DNA of 64,000 nt. Origin: Armatimonadota bacterium. Lineage in GTDB: Bacteria; Armatimonadota; Fimbriimonadia; Fimbriimonadales; Fimbriimonadaceae. Positions 17,288-25,370 of this stretch are shown here, one piece after another. A program made the position numbers and the translations under genes. The DNA lies in assembly GCA_020161505.1 (NCBI GenBank), contig JAIUNY010000012.1, positions 29,213 to 93,212 on the forward strand, written 5' to 3'. The notes under the pieces were generated by a model. That model did no database searches. It was not told the origin of the DNA and worked only from the letters and a program-made list of their open reading frames with translations. Position 1 is the stretch's first letter. Each line of letters opens with the position of its first letter.

Positions 17288-18279
17288 GAACCCACCTCCG
17301 TCTCTTCTTCGGCACTGGGCTTCGGATCGTTGTGGTCGTCGGACATCTTGTTGAGAACGCGGCCCTTGGCTTGGTTGTCGCTGCGAACCGACTCAAGGAA
17401 GAGGTCTTCCAGGCGCTTGCGGCGCGGGATCACGCTGACGACCGAGCCCTTCTCGCTTCGGATTGAATCGAGCATTTCGTTCGGGCTGTCGCTGTCCGGC
17501 ATGTCGACGATCAGTCGGTCGCCCTTGAAGCTGACCAGCACATCGTCGGATCGGAACTTATCGGCCAGAGCCTGAGTGACTCCGCTTGCCGTAATCTCGA
17601 TGCGACCACCGGCGAGCAGATCTTCCAAGCGACCCTGGTGAACCAGCTCGCCCTTGTTGATGATCGCCACGCGGTCGCAAATGCGCTCGACGTCGCTGAG
17701 CTCGTGGCTCGAAATGAAGACCGTGCGGCCTTCTTCGCGGAACTTCAAGATGAGGTCGCGGATTTCGATGTGAGCAATCGGGTCAAGACCGCCGGTCGGC
17801 TCGTCAAGGAAGAGCAGTTCGGGGTCGTTGAGCAGGCTTTGGGCCAGTCCGACACGTTGCTGCATACCCTTGGAGTACTGGCTGATCGGTCGGTTCATGT
17901 CCATGCCGAGGTTCACGCGCTGCAGGAGCCGCTCGCATTGAGCTTTATCCTTGATGCCGAAAAGGCTTGCGTAGAATTGCATGATTTCCATGCCGGTCAT
18001 GTGCTCGTAGTAGTACGGCTTTTCCGGCAGATAGGAGATCTTCTTGTGGACGTTGATGTCGCCGGCTTCTTCTCCCAGAACCTTGGCCCAGCCAGAGGTT
18101 CCGTAGATGATTCCGAGCAAAATCTTGATCGTAGTCGTCTTCCCCGCTCCGTTGGGGCCCAGGAATCCGAAGATTTCGCCGCGCTCAACCTGCAAATCCA
18201 GGTTTTTCACGACACTTACCTGGCCTGCCCGGGTTTTGTATGTCTTGGTCAGTTGGTTCGTCTCAATAGCTAGGCTCAA
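17284..18279 (-). CDS. ABC transporter ATP-binding protein
   Basis: About 331 residues. Walker A is GPNGAGKTTT, the signature is YSKGMQQRVGLAQSLL, Walker B is ELLFLDEPTGGLDP, and the H-loop is ISSHELSDVE. The C-terminal 100 residues form a DUF4162-like accessory domain. A TTG at 18279 with a GGAGG site 9 bases upstream is the preferred start, since upstream in-frame residues lack domain character. It is the first gene of a three-gene unit with the permease and the TPR-like protein. Confidence 0.9.
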   Translation of the reverse strand: MSLAIETNQLTKTYKTRAGQVSVVKNLDLQVERGEIFGFLGPNGAGKTTTIKILLGIIYGTSGWAKVLGEEAGDINVHKKISYLPEKPYYYEHMTGMEIMQFYASLFGIKDKAQCERLLQRVNLGMDMNRPISQYSKGMQQRVGLAQSLLNDPELLFLDEPTGGLDPIAHIEIRDLILKFREEGRTVFISSHELSDVERICDRVAIINKGELVHQGRLEDLLAGGRIEITASGVTQALADKFRSDDVLVSFKGDRLIVDMPDSDSPNEMLDSIRSEKGSVVSVIPRRKRLEDLFLESVRSDNQAKGRVLNKMSDDHNDPKPSAEEETEVGS

Positions 18280-18418
18280 AGCAAAAAGCCTCCAGGAAAA
18301 ATTGCCACGCCAGTATACCAATGCGACCCGTGGGCCGCAGGGGCAACTGGCAACGTCTGATTACAACGGTTTCGGACGGGAGAACGTGCCCATTTTCCGC
18401 GACTTTTTTCGTGCTTTC

Positions 18419-19027
18419 TCAGGCGTTCCTGGCGTTCTCGATGAATCGCCGGATCTTGCCGTGGTCTTTCTTGCCCGGCTCAGATTCAAGCCGGGAGCTG
18501 GCGTCCACCCCAGCCGGACGAACGCGCCGTATTGCCTCCCCTACGTTTTCTGGAGTCAGTCCGCCCGCCAGGATCACCGGAAGATGACTCGCACGGACGC
18601 ACTCCGCCGCGAGACCCCAGTCGAGCGTTTGGCCGGTTCCCCCGGCTTGGTGGGCATGATAGGGATCAAGCAGAACCGCGTTCGCCTCGCTCGGAACATT
18701 GGCAAGGCGGGCCAAGAAGTCATCGAGCTTGTCGGTGTCAGAGAGTCGAATGACCGCGAAGGCCTTGGCTTCGTCCTGAGGGAGAAGGCCGTCGAAGGCT
18801 TGGATCCGGTCAAACCCGCTGACATTTGTATCCGCATGTCTGGATCCGAACACTGCACATTTTAGTTGAGGCGTCCCTTCAGCCCAACTCAAAGCTGAGG
18901 TGGGTGAAGTGCAGAATCGCGGGCTCATCGGCTCGAAGATAAAACCAAGAGCATCCGCGCCAAATCGAACCGAGGCCTCAACATCTTCGGGACGGCACAG
19001 TCCGCATACCTTGACGAGGAGGCTCAC
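18419..19027 (-). CDS. trpF: Phosphoribosylanthranilate isomerase
   Basis: A 202-residue TIM-barrel enzyme of tryptophan synthesis. It starts with LVKVCGLCRPEDVEASVRFGADALGFIF, which holds the catalytic cysteine of the KICG-type motif. The phosphate-binding end has LAGGLTPENVGEAI and VDASSRLESEPGKKD, including the catalytic aspartate. The start is GTG, one base after the trpC stop, so the two are coupled. Confidence 0.95.
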   Translation of the reverse strand: MSLLVKVCGLCRPEDVEASVRFGADALGFIFEPMSPRFCTSPTSALSWAEGTPQLKCAVFGSRHADTNVSGFDRIQAFDGLLPQDEAKAFAVIRLSDTDKLDDFLARLANVPSEANAVLLDPYHAHQAGGTGQTLDWGLAAECVRASHLPVILAGGLTPENVGEAIRRVRPAGVDASSRLESEPGKKDHGKIRRFIENARNA

Positions 19028-19028
19028 T

Positions 19029-19811
19029 TCACCACCCCATCATCTCGCGAATCTTTGCCGGGATATCCGGTGACTGCGAAAACGCTGTACCGATGAGTAC
19101 AGACCGCGCTCCCGCAGCCTGCACACGCTCGACGTCATTTCGGTTGTGCAGCGCGCTCTCGCTAACGCACGTCGCGCGATCCTTGACCAGCGGAAGAATA
19201 TGTTCGCTCGCCTCGATGTTGATCTCAAAGGTCTCCAGGTCGCGGTTGTTGACGCCGAGCAACTTGGCCCCGGCTTCCAGAGCGATCTCGGCTTCTTCGA
19301 GTGTGTGGCTCTCTACCAAGACGTCAAGGCTCAAAGATTCCGCGAGTTCCCGAAGCTCGGTCAGCTCGGATCGGGAAAGACCATTGACGATCAGTAGGAT
19401 CGCATCGGCCCCCATGGCGCGCGCCTCATAAACGTCGAGTTCGTCGGTGGTGAAGTCCTTGCGAATCACGGGCTTGTTACTGATTTCGCGGCATTGTGCA
19501 AGATAGTCTGGGCTTCCTTGAAAAAAGTGAACATCGGTCAGCACGGAGAGGCAGTCAGCTCCGGCGAATGCGTAATCCCGGGCGATGGCTTCGGGGTCAA
19601 AGTCGTCGCGGATCGTGCCTTTGACTGGACTCCCTTTCTTGACCTCGGCGATGAGGGAAACCGGGTGCGGGCTGGTTTTCAGTGCGCGCTGAAAACCCCG
19701 GGTCGGGGGAGCATCGAGCGCGCGGGCTTTGGCGTCGGCGAGCGCTTGCTTTGTCTTCCGAGCAAGGATATCGGCCCGCTTCGCGACGAAAATCTCGTCC
19801 AGGATGTTCAT
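19029..19811 (-). CDS. trpC: Indole-3-glycerol-phosphate synthase
   Basis: A TIM-barrel enzyme of about 260 residues that closes the indole ring in tryptophan synthesis. The catalytic Lys/Glu pattern is visible in SLIAEVKKGSPVKG, CLSVLTDVHFFQG, VIRKDFTTDELDVYEARAMGAD and VNNRDLETFEI. The ATG at 19811 (MNILDEIFVAKRADI) is the natural domain start, with GAGG upstream. A longer frame exists but is not conserved-looking. trpF follows immediately. Confidence 0.95.
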   Translation of the reverse strand: MNILDEIFVAKRADILARKTKQALADAKARALDAPPTRGFQRALKTSPHPVSLIAEVKKGSPVKGTIRDDFDPEAIARDYAFAGADCLSVLTDVHFFQGSPDYLAQCREISNKPVIRKDFTTDELDVYEARAMGADAILLIVNGLSRSELTELRELAESLSLDVLVESHTLEEAEIALEAGAKLLGVNNRDLETFEINIEASEHILPLVKDRATCVSESALHNRNDVERVQAAGARSVLIGTAFSQSPDIPAKIREMMGW

Positions 19812-20105
19812 GCGGCCAAGCCTCGGTGTGCGGGGTAGCTTTGAGCGATCCGTCGAGAGTGTCCGAATGCGCATTGGAACCCCAGGTTAAGCAGTGATTC
19901 CGCCCCTCCCGGCCGTTGGCCACCCTCCTCAAACGGAGTTTGGAGAGGGCGTCGGTTAAAGACCGTCCGTGAACTCGAAGAGGGGCTGGGATCGGAAACG
20001 AGCATTCCCCACCCGGCAAGGATCGGAGCACGATCGAGGGGCTCGATGCGCGGGCTGGCCCAGGTGGGAACACCCGAGACCCCGGCAGCATTCGGCGACA
20101 CCGTC
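19812..20105. other. Spacer between trpD and trpC carrying a dispersed repeat
   Basis: About 290 bases with no convincing gene. It holds a hairpin-forming repeat (19908-19971) shared with the region at 57.7 kb. I see no leader peptide with tandem Trp codons and no terminator/antiterminator, so attenuation control is not supported. Confidence 0.6.
19908..19971. repeat. Dispersed hairpin repeat R1
   Basis: It begins CCCGGCCGTTGGCCACCC, forms a hairpin with arms CCCTCCTCAAAC and GTTTGGAGAGGG, and ends CCGTCCGTG. Copy R2 is at 57674-57738. The outer blocks are nearly identical, while the inner arms differ in sequence but still pair. Confidence 0.75.
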
Positions 20106-21110
20106 TTACCCATGAGTCAAGCGGTTCAGCAAGTCTTGGGCCGCGCCGGTGGCGATGGCATTTTTGGCCTGATCGGCTGCCTCCGAAAGTGAACCAGCCA
20201 CCCCAGCAAGCACCAGGGTCACCGCCGTCGTGGGCAAGATCGCCTGGCTGCGGAGCGATCCCGCATCGGTCAGTGCCGTTCGCAAGATTTCAGCGTTCTC
20301 ATACGCATCTTCGCCATGAGTCAAGGCTTCATCGGGCAGCGGGGAGATACCGAAATCTTCCGGCGACCAGGTTCCTTCGGTAATGTTTTCACCCTTAACT
20401 TCTACATATTTCGTTGGAGCGCTGGGTGAGACCTCGTCCATGCCGTCGCCGCCGTGCACCACAAACGCATGCGCCGTGCCGAGAATCCGCAGAGCCTCCG
20501 CCATGATCGGCAACGCTTTCTCATCGTACACCCCAATCACCTGCCGATTCGCGTTTGCAGGGTTAGCGAGCGGCCCGATCAGATTAAAGAACGTGCGAAA
20601 ACCTAGCTCTTTCCGAACAGGAGCGACGTGGCGCATCGCGGGATGGTGGGTCGGCGCAAAAAGGAAGACGAGACCATTTTCTTCCATCCGCTTGCGTTGA
20701 GACTCCAGGTCGCCCTCAATCGGCACGCCGAGAGCCTCGAGCACATCAGCGCTCCCACACTTGCTCGTCATCGCGCGATTGCCGTGCTTGGCGACCTTGG
20801 CTCCACAAGCCGCGGCCAAAATCGCCGCGCCGGTTGAAACGTTGAAGGTAGCCCGACCGCCCCCGGTCCCGCACGTATCGACCAAGTTTTCTTGGTCAAA
20901 GTCGTACTGAAGAGAATGGTGGCGCATCCCGCTGACAAACCCTGCGAGCTCGGCGCCCGTCAGACCCTTCATCTGCATCGCCGCAAGAAAGCCCCCAATC
21001 AGGCCGTGATGAACCTCGCCGAGCATCAGCTGGGACATCACTCGCTGAGCCTCTTCCGTGGTCAGGTTTTCGTGGAGGAGGCATTTCTGCAGGGCTTCGC
21101 GCACCGTCAT
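20106..21110 (-). CDS. trpD: Anthranilate phosphoribosyltransferase
   Basis: A protein of about 334 residues that transfers phosphoribose to anthranilate. The PRPP-binding GTGGG loop is in VDTCGTGGGRATFNVST, and KHGNRAMTSKCGSADVLEALG is the characteristic following block. The start is placed at 21110 because a TAAACT box lies 7 bases upstream and the TrpD N-terminal helix begins at MTVREALQKCL. Divergently oriented from nuoA. The tryptophan genes are thus split D / C-F here; A, B, E and G are not in this window. Confidence 0.95.
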   Translation of the reverse strand: MTVREALQKCLLHENLTTEEAQRVMSQLMLGEVHHGLIGGFLAAMQMKGLTGAELAGFVSGMRHHSLQYDFDQENLVDTCGTGGGRATFNVSTGAAILAAACGAKVAKHGNRAMTSKCGSADVLEALGVPIEGDLESQRKRMEENGLVFLFAPTHHPAMRHVAPVRKELGFRTFFNLIGPLANPANANRQVIGVYDEKALPIMAEALRILGTAHAFVVHGGDGMDEVSPSAPTKYVEVKGENITEGTWSPEDFGISPLPDEALTHGEDAYENAEILRTALTDAGSLRSQAILPTTAVTLVLAGVAGSLSEAADQAKNAIATGAAQDLLNRLTHG

Positions 21111-21117
21111 AGGGCGG

Positions 21118-21123
21118 AGTTTA
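21118..21123 (-). promoter_or_regulatory. -10 box before trpD
   Basis: TAAACT on the minus strand ends 7 bases before the trpD ATG (leaderless type). It sits back-to-back with the nuoA box at 21147. Confidence 0.5.
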
Positions 21124-21146
21124 CTTGTCCGCGCATGTGCGCAAGG

Positions 21147-21152
21147 TAACAT
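21147..21152 (+). promoter_or_regulatory. -10 box before nuoA
   Basis: TAACAT, preceded by GG, ends 7 bases before the nuoA ATG. Leaderless type. Confidence 0.5.
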
Positions 21153-21159
21153 TCCGCCT

Positions 21160-21621
21160 ATGTTCGGTGAGTTCGTCCCCATCTTGATCATGATGGCCCT
21201 GGCGGCACTCGTGTGCACGGTGATGGTGGTCGGGAGCTGGGTGCTCGGCCCCAAGCGCATCACCCGATACAAGCAGTCTGCTTACGAGTGCGGTGTGGCC
21301 CCGGTGGGCGATGCCTTCGTGCGATTCCCGATCAAGTTCTATCTCGTGGCGATTCTCTTTGTCCTCTTCGACATTGAAGTCGTCTTCCTGTGGAGCTGGC
21401 TCACCGTTTTCAAGAACGCCCCACTGGACTACCAAATCTTTACGGGGATCGCGCTCCTTATCTATATGGTGCTGTGGATCATCGGTGACGCCTACGTTTT
21501 GCGTGTCGGCGCCATCGACTGGGACGAATCGGCTTCCCTCGCTCCCGAGAAGCTCGGTGAGGTGGATTTGCTCCGATCCGAGACTCCTGCCCTCAGTGGC
21601 CAGACCGTGGAGGCTCGCTAA
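21160..21621 (+). CDS. nuoA: NADH-quinone oxidoreductase subunit A
   Basis: A 153-residue membrane subunit of respiratory complex I. It has three membrane segments and the signature YECGVAPVGDAFVRFPIKFYLVAILFVLFDIEVVFLW, including the acidic residue in the second membrane helix. The C-terminal tail of about 35 residues is longer than usual. It is followed after 3 bases by nuoC, not nuoB. The start is set by the TAACAT box and by the membrane segment beginning close after it. Confidence 0.95.
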   Translation: MFGEFVPILIMMALAALVCTVMVVGSWVLGPKRITRYKQSAYECGVAPVGDAFVRFPIKFYLVAILFVLFDIEVVFLWSWLTVFKNAPLDYQIFTGIALLIYMVLWIIGDAYVLRVGAIDWDESASLAPEKLGEVDLLRSETPALSGQTVEAR

Positions 21622-21624
21622 GCC

Positions 21625-22227
21625 ATGTCAATCGCCGAAACCACCCGCGCTGAAGTCGCCCTTCTCACCAAGAAGCTGGGCAAAAACCTTCTCAAGGTCA
21701 AGGAGTTCCGAGGTGACACCTTCATTTGCATCGAGCCCAGTGCGGTGCCGCAAGCCATCCTGGCGCTGAAGGAAGATTCGGAGCTTGGGTACGACTACTT
21801 CGTTGAGTGCGTCGGCGCGGACTATCTGACCTGGCAGTACGAACGCGATCTGCCTGGACGCTTCGAGGTGGTCTACAACCTCTACTCCACCAAGATTCAC
21901 GCAAGGATCTTCCTCAAAACCTCGGTCAACGTGGGCGAGACGGTTCCGACCGTGAAGGACATTTTCCTCGGTGCAGAGTATCCGGAGCGAGAGATTCAGG
22001 ATCTCTATGGCGTGATCTTTGAAGGCAACGAGCCGCTCCCTGGCGAACGATTCCTCCTCCCCGATGACTGGGTGGGCTACCCCCTGCGCAAAGACGTCGG
22101 CCTCGGTGGCGAGGACGTGGATTTCCACCTCGGCACGAGAGGACCAGCTGTCGAAGATGTGCAGATGCCCCATGCAGGAGAGAGCTTCGAAGGCAAAACC
22201 GGCTCTGGTGACGTCAGCGGTCGATAG
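21625..22227 (+). CDS. nuoC: NADH-quinone oxidoreductase subunit C
   Basis: A 200-residue peripheral-arm subunit of complex I. It shows the 30-kDa-subunit core: YLTWQYERDLPGRFEVVYNLYS, then VPTVKDIFLGAEYPEREIQDLYGVIFEGN, and LPDDWVGYPLRKD. It is the stand-alone form, not fused to NuoD. It is probably co-transcribed with nuoA and is closed by a strong terminator, so nuoD downstream must use another promoter. Confidence 0.95.
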   Translation: MSIAETTRAEVALLTKKLGKNLLKVKEFRGDTFICIEPSAVPQAILALKEDSELGYDYFVECVGADYLTWQYERDLPGRFEVVYNLYSTKIHARIFLKTSVNVGETVPTVKDIFLGAEYPEREIQDLYGVIFEGNEPLPGERFLLPDDWVGYPLRKDVGLGGEDVDFHLGTRGPAVEDVQMPHAGESFEGKTGSGDVSGR

Positions 22228-22249
22228 CCGCACCTGATTTCCGCATCAC

Positions 22250-22287
22250 GAAAGCCCGCTTGCTCCCGCAAGCGGGCTTTTTCGTGC
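22250..22287 (+). terminator. Terminator after nuoC
   Basis: AAAGCCCGCTTGC and GCAAGCGGGCTTT form a near-perfect stem with a CTCCC-type loop followed by a T run. It ends the nuoA-nuoC transcript. Confidence 0.9.
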
Positions 22288-22483
22288 GCTCTCACTGCCA
22301 GGTGACCATTTTCCGCCCGCATTCCCGGGTCCCAAAGCTCACGGGATGCCGGGACAGAGCGGTCCCGGTTTCAAGTGACTTCGTCCCCACGGGAACTCCC
22401 GCTTCCTTGCTCCCATTTGTCAGCCAAGGGCCACAAGCCTCAGCGGAACGACCGATGCTTAACGCTTTTCCGGTACATCGATC

Positions 22484-22512
22484 TTGACAAACATTAACGC
22501 TTTTCCGTTAAT
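22484..22512 (+). promoter_or_regulatory. Promoter candidate for prepilin 1
   Basis: TTGACA (22484-22489), 17 bases, then GTTAAT (22507-22512). The -10 lies inside CCGTTAAT, an octamer also found upstream of prepilin 2 (23989-23996) and between prepilin 5 and the PEP-CTERM gene (31531-31538). It predicts a leader of about 165 bases. Confidence 0.5.
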
Positions 22513-22571
22513 TCCCGATTATGTGAAGAAATAGGGGAACTGGGCCTTTCGGAATGCTCGTCTACACCCCT

Positions 22572-22631
22572 GAGACAGCCTGCGCAGCCTGACCCCGTTT
22601 TTTCGGGATTTCAGTCTGGGCCGGCTGTTTT
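22572..22631 (+). promoter_or_regulatory. Structured 5' leader of prepilin 1
   Basis: GAGACAGCC (22572-22580) pairs with GGCTGTTTT (22623-22631) over nine positions including G-T wobbles, enclosing a CCCG-T6-CGGG hairpin. A T-rich stretch follows. The leader of prepilin 2 has the same outer stem at nearly the same distance from the start codon (51-53 bases). Confidence 0.6.
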
Positions 22632-22682
22632 GTTTGTCTTGTCTGGTCCCCCTAAGGATCAACAAGAAGGACAGCACTCATC

Positions 22683-23627
22683 ATGAAAAAAGCATTTACG
22701 TTGATTGAACTGCTGGTGGTCATTGCCATCATCGCGATCCTCGCCGCTATCCTCTTCCCGGTCTTCGCCCAAGCGAAGGAAGCCGCCAAGAAGACCCAAG
22801 CTCTGAGCAATGTCAAGCAAACGGGCACGGCGATGAACATCTATCTGGCCGACTACGATGACACCATGCCGATGGCCCACAGCCGACGCGCAGACGGAAG
22901 TCACCGACACGCCACCATCCACCCGGCTCCGGCTGGCTCGATTGGTGCCGGTTGGGAAGACCCGATCATCGTCAGCCAAATCAATTCCATGTGGCACATG
23001 TCGGTTCAACCGTACATGAAGAACTGGCAACTGCTGAACAGCCCGAGCCAAAACACCGTGACCCTGACCGGTGAAGTCTTCACCAACACGGTTGCTGCAC
23101 AAGAAGTCGGCGTGACCTACAATGGCTTCCTGAACACCTACAATGCCACCGCGATCAACAACGTCTCGGTTGTGCCCCTCATCTGGCTTGGCACCGGCAA
23201 CATCAAGATCCGAGGCCGCGCAGCTTCGAACCCGGCCCTGAACTGCGGCACCAGCACCGGTGACTGCCGATTCAACCCGGGCGGCGGCGCAGTCGCTGGA
23301 GCAGCGGCGGGCAACCAATCCCTGTTCTTCGGCTACGGCACCTTCAGCGGTGGCTATAAGATCTGGGCCTTTGGCGGCAACCAAAACGGCGGCGGCACCA
23401 TCGTGGGTCGCGTTGATAGCTCGGCCAAGTACCAACGCGTGGGCATCGTTGCTCCTCCGTCGGTGAACGTGAACGCGACGGTTGACCCGTACGCTCAGTA
23501 CACCAACAACGGTAGCGGCTTCACCTACTACGCCACCAACGACGCAAACTGCGGTCAAATCACCGGCGCCAACACGGGCACGGGCTTCACCTACGTTTGC
23601 CACTTCCGACCGGACCGCGAGAACTAA
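22683..23627 (+). CDS. Prepilin-like major subunit, paralogue 1
   Basis: A 314-residue protein with a type IV/type II class-III signal: MKKA, then [18 protein letters not shown] with Glu at +5 of the mature protein, followed by [15 protein letters not shown]. The globular part has the [10 protein letters not shown] block, several Cys ([16 protein letters not shown]) and a C-terminal FRPDREN. It would be cut and methylated by a prepilin peptidase (not in this window) and assembled into a pilus or pseudopilus, or act as a secreted surface protein. Low-complexity Asn/Gly/Thr content suggests an extracellular location. Ribosome binding site AAGGA. A lipoprotein gene follows. Confidence 0.88.
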   Translation: MKKAFTLIELLVVIAIIAILAAILFPVFAQAKEAAKKTQALSNVKQTGTAMNIYLADYDDTMPMAHSRRADGSHRHATIHPAPAGSIGAGWEDPIIVSQINSMWHMSVQPYMKNWQLLNSPSQNTVTLTGEVFTNTVAAQEVGVTYNGFLNTYNATAINNVSVVPLIWLGTGNIKIRGRAASNPALNCGTSTGDCRFNPGGGAVAGAAAGNQSLFFGYGTFSGGYKIWAFGGNQNGGGTIVGRVDSSAKYQRVGIVAPPSVNVNATVDPYAQYTNNGSGFTYYATNDANCGQITGANTGTGFTYVCHFRPDREN

Positions 23628-23643
23628 GAACTCTCGCCTCGAT

Positions 23644-23677
23644 GGGCTCCGTCTGGGATTCATTCTCCGACGGAGCC
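23644..23677 (+). terminator. Intra-module hairpin 1
   Basis: GGGCTCCGTC and GACGGAGCC pair between prepilin 1 and its lipoprotein gene. No T run follows, so it is more likely an mRNA stability or partial-termination element than a full terminator. Confidence 0.55.
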
Positions 23678-23702
23678 ACTTCCCTTCTCCACACAAGAAA
23701 CC

Positions 23703-23894
23703 ATGAAGAAACTTCTCGTTCTTTCTCTGGCCGTTGTCGGCCTGATCCTCGGCGGATGTGCCAGCTCGGAACCGCCGGCAGATACCTCCGGCGTTGTTGA
23801 CCAAAGCGAAGCCCCTCCGATGTCGGGCAGCGCTGAAGCAGGCGGCAGTGGCGCAAGCTCCGGCGCTTCGGCAGCTCCCGATACTGGCCCCTAA
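23703..23894 (+). CDS. Small lipoprotein of the prepilin module, paralogue 1 (class A)
   Basis: 63 residues. A lipoprotein signal peptide ends in LGGC (Cys at 19), and the mature peptide of about 45 residues is rich in Ser, Gly, Ala, Pro and acidic residues, with a CASSEPPAD start and a C-terminal PDTGP. It closely resembles the protein at 25173-25370. There is no recognised domain. Its constant position after a prepilin suggests it is a partner, such as a pilotin-like or surface anchor protein; this is inference. Confidence 0.75.
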   Translation: MKKLLVLSLAVVGLILGGCASSEPPADTSGVVDQSEAPPMSGSAEAGGSGASSGASAAPDTGP

Positions 23895-23988
23895 GGAATT
23901 GGGAACTCCCACGCGGCGGTCACCCCCGGAGAACCGGGATTCAGCCGCTGGGAACCTGACGGATTGCCAGGGTTTGACCAACTTTTAA

Positions 23989-23996
23989 CCGTTAAT
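23989..23996 (+). promoter_or_regulatory. CCGTTAAT motif upstream of prepilin 2
   Basis: The same octamer overlaps the predicted -10 of prepilin 1. Here a TTGACC lies only 11 bases upstream, so I cannot confirm a promoter, only the shared motif. Confidence 0.3.
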
Positions 23997-24056
23997 CGCC
24001 GCTTTGTGCCGCGATTTTGGGGAACCACGGAATAAATCCTACCGTCTTTCATCAGC

Positions 24057-24120
24057 GAGACAGCCTGTTCCAGAACCGCTCTGCGGAGCACCTTCTGAGA
24101 ACTGGCTGTCTCTTTTTGTT
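24057..24120 (+). promoter_or_regulatory. Structured 5' leader of prepilin 2
   Basis: GAGACAGCC (24057-24065) pairs perfectly with GGCTGTCTC (24104-24112), followed by TTTTTG, a terminator-like arrangement inside the leader. Inner stems are CAGAA/TTCTG and CCGC/GCGG. The outer stem is shared with prepilin 1, with base changes that keep pairing. Confidence 0.65.
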
Positions 24121-24165
24121 CGTCCCCGGGGCATTCGCTTCGGATCGGACGGAAGGAATGCACTC

Positions 24166-25110
24166 ATGATGAAAAAAGCATTTACGTTGATCGAACTGCT
24201 CGTGGTCATCGCGATCATCGCGATTCTCGCGGCGATCCTCTTCCCAGTGTTCGCCCAAGCCAAAGAAGCTGCCAAGAAAACGCAGGCCCTCAGCAATGTG
24301 AAGCAAACGGGAACTGCGCTGAACATCTATCTCGCCGACTACGACGACACCATGCCGAACGCGCACTCGCGACGGGCCGATGGAAGCCACCGGGCCGCGA
24401 CAGTTCACCCGGCCCCATCAACTGCGATTGGCGCGGGTTGGGAAGATCCCATCATCGTCAACCAGGTGAACGCAATGTGGCACATGGCGGTTCAGCCGTA
24501 CATGAAGAACTGGCAGCTGCTGCAAAGCCCGAACCAGAACTCGGTGACTTTGGCCGGTGAGGTGTTTACCAACACGGTTCCCGCGCAAGAGATCGGCATC
24601 ACTTACAACGGCCTGCTGAACAACTACAACGCTACGGCGGTGAACAACGCATCCGTGGTTCCGATGATCTGGCTCGGTACGGGCAACATCAAACTTCGTG
24701 GTCGGGCGGTTTCGAACCCCGCGCTGAACTGCGGCACCACCACGGGTGACTGCCGATTCAATCCGGGCGGTGGTGCTCATGCCACCGCAGTAGCCGGTGG
24801 ACAATCCCAGTTCTTTGGTTACGGAAACTTCAGCGGCTCCTACAAGGTCTGGGCGTTCGGCAGCAATCAGAATGGCGGCGGAAGCATCTTCGGTCGCGTG
24901 GATAGCTCGGCGAAGTATCAGCGAGTTGGGATCGCGCTTGATCCCTCGATCAACGTGAATAACACCACTGATCCCTACGCACAGGTCTCCAACGCAGGGG
25001 CTGGATTTGGCTTCTACCAAACAAACGACAACAACTGCAACATCACGGCGGCGAATGTGACGGGCGGCTTCCGCTACGTCTGCTTCTTCCGACCGGATCG
25101 CGAGAACTAA
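24166..25110 (+). CDS. Prepilin-like major subunit, paralogue 2
   Basis: About 314 residues, colinear with paralogue 1 over its full length (same [38 protein letters not shown] and FRPDREN blocks), so these two are a recent tandem duplication of the whole module. Class-III signal [14 protein letters not shown]. The ATG at 24166 or the next one at 24169 is the start, 8-11 bases after AAGGA; a longer upstream frame runs through the leader hairpin and is not coding. The Cys pattern matches paralogue 1. Confidence 0.88.
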   Translation: MMKKAFTLIELLVVIAIIAILAAILFPVFAQAKEAAKKTQALSNVKQTGTALNIYLADYDDTMPNAHSRRADGSHRAATVHPAPSTAIGAGWEDPIIVNQVNAMWHMAVQPYMKNWQLLQSPNQNSVTLAGEVFTNTVPAQEIGITYNGLLNNYNATAVNNASVVPMIWLGTGNIKLRGRAVSNPALNCGTTTGDCRFNPGGGAHATAVAGGQSQFFGYGNFSGSYKVWAFGSNQNGGGSIFGRVDSSAKYQRVGIALDPSINVNNTTDPYAQVSNAGAGFGFYQTNDNNCNITAANVTGGFRYVCFFRPDREN

Positions 25111-25122
25111 GTCGGCGCCCTC

Positions 25123-25151
25123 GTCTCCCGGTCGATCCTCGGCCGGGAGAC
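25123..25151 (+). terminator. Intra-module hairpin 2
   Basis: GTCTCCCGG and CCGGGAGAC form a perfect 9-base stem between prepilin 2 and its lipoprotein gene. Same position as hairpin 1, different sequence, no T run. Confidence 0.6.
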
Positions 25152-25172
25152 CTGATCTCTCCCACACAAACC

Positions 25173-25370
25173 ATGAAGAAGACTCTCTGGGCATTTGCCC
25201 TCATGTTCGCTGTCATCGTGCTCACGGGGTGCGCCTCTTCGGAGCCGCCCGCCGACAAATCGGGAGTCGTTCCCGCATCCGAGGCTCCCCCGATGGACTC
25301 GAGTGCCGGAGCAGGTGGAGGGGGTTCATCGGCTAGCGATGCTCCCGCCCAAACCGAGACTGGCCCGTAA
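25173..25370 (+). CDS. Small lipoprotein of the prepilin module, paralogue 2 (class A)
   Basis: 65 residues with a lipobox LTGC (Cys at 20) and a short Gly/Ser/Ala-rich mature part. CASSEPPADKSGVVPASEAPP is nearly the same as in paralogue 1, and it ends in PAQTETGP. The duplicated pair 22683-23894 and 24166-25370 shows that prepilin and lipoprotein were copied together. Confidence 0.75.
   Translation: MKKTLWAFALMFAVIVLTGCASSEPPADKSGVVPASEAPPMDSSAGAGGGGSSASDAPAQTETGP

Larger units (their letters stand above)
22288..22682. other. Promoter and long leader region of prepilin 1
   Basis: 395 bases without a gene. It contains two copies of TTAACGCTTTTCCG (near 22459 and 22494), a promoter candidate at 22484-22512 and a structured leader at 22572-22631. 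Confidence 0.6.

Noticed and set aside
19812..20105. Tryptophan attenuator ahead of trpC
   Set aside because: No leader peptide with Trp codons and no terminator with a T run; the hairpins belong to the dispersed repeat R1.
22519..22682. Cyclic-di-GMP (GEMM) or other known riboswitch in the prepilin leaders
   Set aside because: I looked for the GEMM core and tetraloop/receptor pattern in all seven leaders and found none. The structures differ between paralogues, unlike a riboswitch class.
22659..23981. Long antisense frames over the prepilin genes (also 25591-26850, 33451-34728 and 34795-36114)
   Set aside because: They recur because the sense genes share biased codons. Val/Ala/Arg/Gly-rich translations have no signal, motif or conserved start, while the sense strands encode clear prepilins or NuoF.
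24004..24165. N-terminal extension of prepilin 2
   Set aside because: The open frame extends upstream, but it runs through the leader stem. The ribosome binding site and the [11 protein letters not shown] signal fix the start at 24166 or 24169.
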